Below the pieces are notes generated by a model. It was given only the letters and a program-made list of their open reading frames with translations. It searched no databases and had not been told where the DNA came from. Of a stretch of DNA of 64,000 nucleotides, positions 63,001-64,000 are shown in pieces; within the stretch, counting starts at the first letter, position 1; every line of letters starts with the position of its first letter. This stretch comes from Monarcha castaneiventris obscurior (taxonomy: Eukaryota; Chordata; Aves; Passeriformes; Monarchidae): contig JAMPIT010000174.1 in NCBI GenBank assembly GCA_026261815.1, positions 14,012,001 through 14,076,000 of the forward strand, in the 5' to 3' direction. A program made the translations under genes and the position numbers.

Positions 63001-63843
63001 CAACCAGACTGCACAGCTTAGCTCAGCACTTTAGACACCGGAGCTCCAGTTTGGAGTCACAAGGAAAGCTCCTCGGCTCAGAAAATGAGACGGGGAGCCC
63101 TGATTTCTACACCCCAAGGACTCGTAGCAGTAATGGCTCTGACCCCATGGACGACTGCTCTTCCTGCACCAGCCATTCCAGCTCGGAGCACTACTACCCT
63201 GCTCAGATGAACCCCAACTACTCCACCCTGGCAGAGGATTCCCCGTCGAAAGCCAGAGAACGGCAGAGGCAAAGGCACAAATCAGCAGGCAACCTGGTCT
63301 CTTCCAATTCAGGGAGTATGCCCAACCTGGCTGCAAGGAACGGGACGGGACACCACCGTGTCTACCTGCACAGCCAGAGCCAACCCTCCTCCCAGTACAG
63401 GATCAAAGAATATCCCCTGTACATCGAGGGCAGCTCCACGCCCGTGGTGGTGCGGAGCCTGGAGAACGACCAGGAGGGACACTACAGCGTGAAAGCACAA
63501 TTCAAAACCTCCAACTCCTACACAGCAGGGGGGATGTTTAAGGAGAACTGGCACGGGGATGAAGTGGACTCAGTCAGGCTCACCCCGTCCCGCTCCCAGA
63601 TCATAAGGACTCCATCTCTGGGCAGGGAGGGCCACGAGAAAGGCTCGGGTAGGACTGCGGTGTCGGACGAGCTGCGGCTCTGGTACCAGCGGTCCACGGC
63701 CTCCCACAAGGAGCACAGCCGCCTGTCGCACACGAGCTCCACCTCCTCAGACAGCAGCTCCCAGTACAGCACATCTTCTCAAAGCACCTTTGTGGCACAC
63801 AGCCGGGTCACGAGAATGCCTCAGATGTGTAAAGCAACATCAG
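1..63843 (+). CDS. FRMD4A: FRMD4A (FERM domain-containing protein 4A), 16 internal exons, both ends outside window
   Basis: Coding exons: 1-63, 2513-2535, 10158-10241, 16886-16951, 17164-17221, 19011-19097, 33566-33642, 37710-37848, 44176-44317, 51715-51848, 55209-55331, 58475-58703, 59851-59907, 60372-60609, 61036-61200, 62984-63843. The spliced frame is open for 848 codons and all junction phases agree. Residues 1-199 complete FERM F2 and F3, about 210-350 form the CUPID/DUF3338 coiled-coil region, and the rest is a Pro/Ser-rich tail. Known of the family: FRMD4A is a cortical scaffold that links the Par3 polarity complex to cytohesin-1 and Arf6 at epithelial junctions, and it is also expressed in neurons. 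FRMD4B (GRSP1) is the paralogue. FRMD4A is preferred because the remembered mammalian FRMD4A matches nearly residue for residue, including the tail. From memory the mammalian protein is about 1,040 aa, so roughly 130 N-terminal and 60 C-terminal residues are missing here. Every intron uses GT-AG, and none shows a U12-type donor. Confidence 0.97.
64..2512 (+). other. FRMD4A: Intron (2.4 kb)
   Basis: GTAAGC donor and TTTTACAG acceptor. No recognisable repeat, RNA gene or coding ORF was seen. The 3' end has a long T/C tract from about 2451 to 2474, then an AT-rich stretch and a TGC-containing segment just before the AG. Confidence 0.85.
2513..2535 (+). CDS. FRMD4A: FRMD4A 23-nt microexon, FERM F2
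   Basis: Encodes EAKGDFS plus the first two bases (AG) of a split Ser codon, completed by C at 10158. The flanks are TTTTACAG and GTAGGT. It joins in frame with both neighbours and supplies residues conserved in FRMD4A, so it is a real exon despite its size. At 23 nt it is not a multiple of three, so skipping it alone shifts the frame of the following exon. A TGC sits about 15 nt upstream of the acceptor, and a TGCATG hexamer lies at 2668-2673 downstream. Confidence 0.95.
2536..10157 (+). other. FRMD4A: Intron (7.6 kb)
   Basis: GTAGGT donor, TTTCAG acceptor. Mostly AT-rich unique sequence. It holds a small 19-bp tandem duplication at 8338-8375. Short ORFs here have no family resemblance and look like chance. 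The first 500 bases after the microexon contain the TGCATG hexamer at 2668. Confidence 0.85.
8338..8375 (+). repeat. Two-copy 19-bp tandem duplication
   Basis: Two adjacent units beginning GCAACAACTTG, with a 19-bp period (8338-8356 and 8357-8375) and a few mismatches at their 3' ends. It is probably a replication-slippage duplication with no visible function. Confidence 0.7.
10158..10241 (+). CDS. FRMD4A: FRMD4A exon, FERM F2 to linker
   Basis: Completes Ser (AG|C), then encodes [20 protein letters not shown] and EHPSLAY, ending in TG of a split Cys codon. Window residues 30-56. The LPALPT element and EHPSLAY match the F2 loop region of FRMD4A. The acceptor is CTTTCAG and the donor is GTAATG, which is weaker than its neighbours. 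Confidence 0.96.
10242..16885 (+). other. FRMD4A: Intron (6.6 kb)
   Basis: GTAATG donor and a long pyrimidine tract ending TTTCCAG. Mostly unique sequence. The ORF-rich stretch 14950-15900 on the minus strand shows no recognisable protein family or splice-supported structure. No clear interspersed repeat was identified by eye. Confidence 0.8.
16886..16951 (+). CDS. FRMD4A: FRMD4A exon, FERM F2 helix
   Basis: Completes Cys (TG|T) and encodes [20 protein letters not shown] then V, ending in AA of a split Asn codon. Window residues 58-78. This is the conserved FERM F2 helix followed by the GQTRGQA turn. The donor is GTAAGT. Confidence 0.97.
16952..17163 (+). other. FRMD4A: Short intron (212 bp)
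   Basis: GTAAGT donor, TTTTGCAG acceptor after a T-rich tract. It is the shortest intron in the window. Nothing else is visible in it. Confidence 0.9.
17164..17221 (+). CDS. FRMD4A: FRMD4A exon, end of FERM F2 into F3
   Basis: Completes Asn and encodes [19 protein letters not shown] (window residues 80-98). The motif [11 protein letters not shown] is the characteristic F2/F3 junction of many FERM proteins, where the PH-like lobe begins. The donor is GTACGT and the exon ends in phase 0. Confidence 0.97.
17222..19010 (+). other. FRMD4A: Intron (1.8 kb)
   Basis: GTACGT donor, TCTCTTTCAG acceptor. Unique AT-rich sequence without recognisable repeats or genes. Confidence 0.85.
19011..19097 (+). 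CDS. FRMD4A: FRMD4A exon, FERM F3 beta strands
   Basis: Encodes 29 residues: [20 protein letters not shown] then YHDKVKPRK (window 99-127). [10 protein letters not shown] is the typical F3 (PTB/PH-like) strand with G-L-x-x-x-G-I. The exon is symmetric (phase 0-0, 87 nt), but skipping it would remove core F3 strands. The donor is GTAAGT. Confidence 0.97.
27675..27765 (-). mobile_element. Ancient CR1-type LINE 3' fragment
   Basis: Reads CATAGAGTTTCAGGCC, then AAAAAGGGACC, then TGACCTCCTGCATAAC. This resembles the reverse complement of the 3' end of old amniote CR1 elements (AGGCCAGAAGGGACC ... TGACCTCCTGTATAACAC in consensus, from memory). It is heavily diverged and truncated, so this is a fossil copy. 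It supports a sauropsid origin of the sequence. Confidence 0.6.
28205..28550 (-). mobile_element. CR1 LINE 3' fragment
   Basis: Contains GGTCTCTAGTCCAACCTCCT, a diverged TTGATCAGGTTACTCATGGC, and later TTTCACTGGGCACCTCTGAG. These are hallmark blocks of the reverse-complemented CR1 3' region common in bird genomes. The copy is diverged, and its middle part around 28330-28370 matches poorly. Boundaries are approximate. Confidence 0.75.
33370..33419 (+). other. G-quadruplex-forming G-run cluster
   Basis: At least seven runs of three or more G lie within about 50 bases, separated by 1-4 nt (pattern GGGG-CC-GGG-A-GGG-C-GGG-A-GGG-AA...). The runs are on the sense strand, so both DNA and pre-mRNA quadruplexes are possible, about 150 nt upstream of the 33566 acceptor. 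Confidence 0.7.
33566..33642 (+). CDS. FRMD4A: FRMD4A exon, FERM F3
   Basis: Encodes [20 protein letters not shown] then VHDPR, ending in AG of a split Arg (window 128-152). This is the F3 strand-turn-strand with the [16 protein letters not shown] motif. The acceptor CTCCCCGCAG and donor GTGAGC fit. The exon sits inside a CpG island, unlike all earlier exons. Confidence 0.97.
33661..33714 (+). repeat. 10-bp minisatellite, about 5 copies
   Basis: Unit CGGGCTGAGC in exact 10-bp register at 33661, 33671, 33681 (one change), 33691 (degenerate) and 33701, plus a partial copy. It begins 19 nt after the exon donor. It is short enough to have arisen by slippage in GC-rich DNA and may be length-polymorphic. 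Confidence 0.85.
35993..36023. other. Short inverted repeat (hairpin)
   Basis: Arm CTTCATTCCCTGTC, 4-nt loop CAGT, arm GACAGGAATGAAG. There are 13 paired bases with a single bulged C. Pairing does not extend convincingly into the flanks, so it is too short for a typical miRNA precursor. Confidence 0.5.
37710..37848 (+). CDS. FRMD4A: FRMD4A exon, FERM F3 C-terminal strands and helix
   Basis: Completes Arg (AG|G), then 46 codons starting [20 protein letters not shown] and ending [13 protein letters not shown] (window 154-199). The F-Y-L-D-R end is the F3 terminal helix that closes the FERM domain. The donor is GTGAGC and the exon ends in phase 0. Reading through into the intron meets a stop after ten codons. 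Confidence 0.97.
37922..38185 (+). pseudogene. Unrecognised intronic ORF, possible relic coding sequence
   Basis: An ATG-initiated frame of 87 codons ends at TGA 38183-38185. The predicted product is charged and protein-like (for example [20 protein letters not shown], and later [17 protein letters not shown]), unlike the low-complexity translations typical of intron noise. It lies 73 bp after the exon donor on the same strand. I do not recognise the family. It could be a degraded retrocopy or transposon fragment, or chance. There is no promoter or splice evidence. Confidence 0.2.
38464..38492 (+). repeat. Small 9-bp tandem repeat
   Basis: ATCACTTTG occurs twice in tandem at 38464-38481, followed by a diverged third copy ending ATTACTTTG. 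This is slippage-type and has no visible function. Confidence 0.6.
43345..43382 (+). mobile_element. CR1 LINE 3' terminus
   Basis: TGGGCTGAGATGACTGTTGG followed by AGGTCCATTCCAGCTGAAA matches the extreme 3' end of bird CR1 (GGACTAGATGACCTTTGGAGGTCCCTTCCAACC in blocks, from memory), in sense orientation. It is directly joined to the TATTC array, which occupies the place of the usual CR1 ATTCTATG-type tail. It is 5'-truncated, as most CR1 copies are. Confidence 0.75.
43383..43484 (+). repeat. (TATTC)n pentanucleotide microsatellite, about 20 pure copies
   Basis: About 100 bp of uninterrupted TATTC units, ending at CTCTAGG. The array is contiguous with a CR1 3' end, so it most likely expanded from the CR1 terminal octamer-type tail. 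Uninterrupted purity suggests it is young or still mutable. Confidence 0.95.
44176..44317 (+). CDS. FRMD4A: FRMD4A exon, post-FERM Ser-rich linker
   Basis: Encodes 47 codons from [20 protein letters not shown] to [14 protein letters not shown] plus G of a split Gly (window 200-246). This is the start of the conserved FRMD4A/B post-FERM region leading into CUPID (DUF3338). It has many Ser residues between short hydrophobic elements. The acceptor is CACCTCCAG and the donor is GTAGGT. Confidence 0.97.
46277..46298 (+). repeat. Two-copy 10-bp tandem duplication
   Basis: AGCAGCTACA is repeated exactly in tandem (46277-46286 and 46287-46296), followed by AG. Slippage-type, with no visible function. 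Confidence 0.7.
47520..47920. promoter_or_regulatory. Second intragenic CpG-rich block
   Basis: Dense CpG (for example CCGCGCGCCGCGG around 47765-47778) sits in otherwise CpG-poor intron. AP-1-type heptamers lie next to it: TGACTCA at 47853-47859, and TGAGTCA at 48233-48239 about 300 bp beyond. Candidate alternative promoter or enhancer. No TATA box or clear first-exon structure was seen. Confidence 0.45.
51715..51848 (+). CDS. FRMD4A: FRMD4A exon, first coiled coil of CUPID region
   Basis: Completes Gly (G|GT), then 44 codons beginning [20 protein letters not shown] and ending [11 protein letters not shown] (window 248-291). Heptad-like Leu spacing (MLAALK...[16 protein letters not shown]) predicts a coiled coil. 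In FRMD4A/B, CCDC120 and INAVA this CUPID region binds the cytohesin coiled coil. The donor is GTAGGC and the exon ends in phase 0. Confidence 0.97.
51849..55208 (+). other. FRMD4A: Intron (3.4 kb)
   Basis: GTAGGC donor, GCTTACAG acceptor. ORFs of up to 241 codons occur, but the longest only gains length by running through the intron into the 55209 exon. No repeats or RNA genes recognised. Confidence 0.85.
55209..55331 (+). CDS. FRMD4A: FRMD4A exon, CUPID core linker
   Basis: Encodes 41 codons: [41 protein letters not shown] (window 292-332). This is the highly conserved TGxLPxEYPLxPGExPPxVRRRIGTxFxL signature of CUPID proteins. Phase 0-0 and 123 nt, so skipping is frame-neutral but would delete the CUPID core. 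Arg follows LP where remembered mammalian FRMD4A has Val. The donor is GTGAGG. Confidence 0.97.
55332..58474 (+). other. FRMD4A: Intron (3.1 kb)
   Basis: GTGAGG donor, TTCCGTCAG acceptor. The notable content is a cluster of inverted and direct repeats of CCTGTTTTACCTC at 57930-58000. Otherwise unique sequence. Confidence 0.85.
57930..58000. repeat. Clustered palindromes built on CCTGTTTTACCTC
   Basis: ATCTCCTGTTT (57930-57940), a 7-nt loop, then AAACAGGAGAT (57948-57958) form a perfect 11-bp stem. AAACAGGG (57965-57972) and CCCTGTTT (57984-57991) form a second stem. The string CCTGTTTTACCTC appears in direct orientation twice (from 57935 and 57986). Single-stranded DNA or RNA could fold into two adjacent hairpins. 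Confidence 0.7.
58475..58703 (+). CDS. FRMD4A: FRMD4A exon, CUPID C-terminal coiled coil and basic segment
   Basis: Encodes 76 codons from [20 protein letters not shown] through [20 protein letters not shown] to QRASLIID, ending in G of a split Glu (window 333-408). It consists of a Glu-rich helix, a strongly basic stretch (KKLKKQRK) and a second Leu-repeat helix. INEYRIKSG carries Tyr where remembered mammalian sequence has Asn. The donor is GTAAGT. Confidence 0.97.
58704..59850 (+). other. FRMD4A: Intron (1.1 kb) with long poly-T
   Basis: GTAAGT donor, TTCTCTTCAG acceptor. A C/T tract at 59071-59104 ends in about 19 T. It is followed 16 nt later by CTCTCAG-like sequence (AATTCTCAG ending 59120), which resembles a 3' splice site. 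No gene is otherwise visible. Confidence 0.85.
59071..59104 (+). repeat. Polypyrimidine / poly-T tract
   Basis: Thirty-four bases of T with three C, the last 19 being pure T. It could be a decayed poly-A tail of an antisense retroelement, but no element body is recognisable beside it. Confidence 0.85.
59851..59907 (+). CDS. FRMD4A: FRMD4A 57-nt exon, acidic-Ser segment
   Basis: Completes Glu (G|AA), encodes [18 protein letters not shown], and ends in G of the next split Glu (window 410-427). It is acidic and Ser-rich (SEDSSLSD), of casein-kinase-2 type. Both boundaries are phase 1, so omission joins G to AG and keeps the frame with a single Glu. The donor is GTATGT. Confidence 0.96.
59908..60371 (+). 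other. FRMD4A: Intron (464 bp)
   Basis: GTATGT donor, CTCTTCACAG acceptor. Nothing else is visible. Confidence 0.9.
60372..60609 (+). CDS. FRMD4A: FRMD4A exon, proline-rich segment
   Basis: Completes Glu (G|AG), then 78 codons starting [20 protein letters not shown] and ending KKRSSHSHS, with AG of a split Ser (window 429-506). [19 protein letters not shown] contains overlapping PxxP motifs suited to SH3 binding. [20 protein letters not shown] follows. GC-rich with many CpG. The donor is GTGAGC. Confidence 0.97.
60610..61035 (+). other. FRMD4A: Intron (426 bp)
   Basis: GTGAGC donor. The acceptor is a tandem CAGCAG (61033-61038). No other content recognised. Confidence 0.9.
61036..61200 (+). 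CDS. FRMD4A: FRMD4A exon, Ser-rich tail segment
   Basis: Completes Ser (AG|C), then 54 codons starting [20 protein letters not shown] and ending [11 protein letters not shown], with CG of a split Arg (window 508-561). The first AG of the CAGCAG acceptor was chosen because it gives the SSSHKRFPS spelling remembered for mammalian FRMD4A. Using the second removes one Ser without a frame change. The donor is GTAAGT. Confidence 0.96.
61201..62983 (+). other. FRMD4A: Intron (1.8 kb)
   Basis: GTAAGT donor, TACCTGCAG acceptor. It contains a short (GTCT)n/(CT)n microsatellite at 62465-62490. Otherwise unique. Confidence 0.85.
62465..62490 (+). repeat. (GTCT)n then (CT)n short microsatellite
   Basis: About four to five GTCT units followed by CTCTCTCT. 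Short and simple, probably length-variable. Confidence 0.85.
62984..63843 (+). CDS. FRMD4A: FRMD4A large tail exon (860 bp)
   Basis: Completes Arg (CG|G), then 286 codons from [20 protein letters not shown] to [10 protein letters not shown], plus G of the next split codon (window 563-848). The segment is disordered-type: Ser-rich ([10 protein letters not shown]), with RHRSSSLES (579-587) and RTPSLGRE as basic-phosphosite-like motifs, a RERQRQRHK basic run, and [12 protein letters not shown] as a conserved ordered-looking island. RNGTGHHR at 680-687 replaces a Gly-rich run I remember from mammals. The donor is GTAAGA. The protein continues in an exon beyond the window. Confidence 0.97.
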
Positions 63844-64000
63844 GTAAGAGCCAGGCCCGGGCAGAGGGGCGGGAGGGATGGGAGCCTCACTCAGCCAGGA
63901 TTTGTGCCAGGCATTACATCCCAGCTGGAGAGCAGTGCCAGGCCACAGCATGTTGTCTGGCCTTCAGACACTGCTTACCAAGCCTGGAGGTGTAACACTG
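63844..64000 (+). other. FRMD4A: Start of next intron (cut by window end)
   Basis: GTAAGA donor, then 157 bp of unremarkable sequence to the window end. Confidence 0.85.

Noticed and set aside
1..64000. FRMD4B (GRSP1) as the gene identity
   Set aside because: The paralogue shares FERM and CUPID, but the tail ([34 protein letters not shown]) matches FRMD4A as remembered.

Overview
The window is vertebrate genomic DNA carrying most of one gene, FRMD4A (FERM domain-containing protein 4A), on the + strand. Sixteen coding exons can be placed with canonical GT-AG splice sites. Together they give 848 complete codons plus one base with no internal stop. The gene enters from the left: roughly the first 130 residues, holding the FERM F1 lobe and the start of F2, lie upstream. 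It leaves on the right: the last coding exon or exons and the 3'UTR lie downstream. No second gene, tRNA, rRNA, bacterial-type operon or CRISPR array was seen.

The organism is most likely a bird. Interspersed repeats are sparse, and the recognisable ones are CR1 LINE 3' ends (27.67 kb, 28.2 kb, 43.3 kb), one of which has seeded a pure TATTC microsatellite. There are no Alu/B1-type SINEs or L1 elements. The protein is very close to mammalian FRMD4A as I remember it, and the introns are short. A turtle or crocodilian cannot be excluded from CR1 alone, and no species call is possible.

Layout: 1-19.1 kb holds six exons finishing FERM F2 and entering F3, including a 23-nt microexon. 19.1-33.6 kb is the largest intron, ending in a CpG-rich, G-quadruplex-prone block around the next exon. 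33.6-44.3 kb holds exons finishing F3 and opening the post-FERM region. 44.3-51.7 kb is an intron with a second CpG-rich block near 47.7 kb. 51.7-58.7 kb encodes the coiled-coil/CUPID (DUF3338) region, which in this family binds cytohesin Arf-GEFs. 59.8-63.8 kb is compact and GC-richer. It encodes the proline-rich and serine-rich tail, including an 860-bp exon.

Taken together the exons encode a membrane-cortex scaffold. The FERM domain places it at the plasma membrane and junctions, CUPID recruits cytohesin (Arf6 activation), and the low-complexity tail carries SH3-type and phosphorylation-type motifs. I found no convincing novel system. The items most worth checking are splicing features (a frame-locking microexon with neural-type flanking motifs, a NAGNAG acceptor, an in-frame 57-nt cassette candidate), two intragenic CpG islands, one unexplained intronic ORF and one LTR-like segment.
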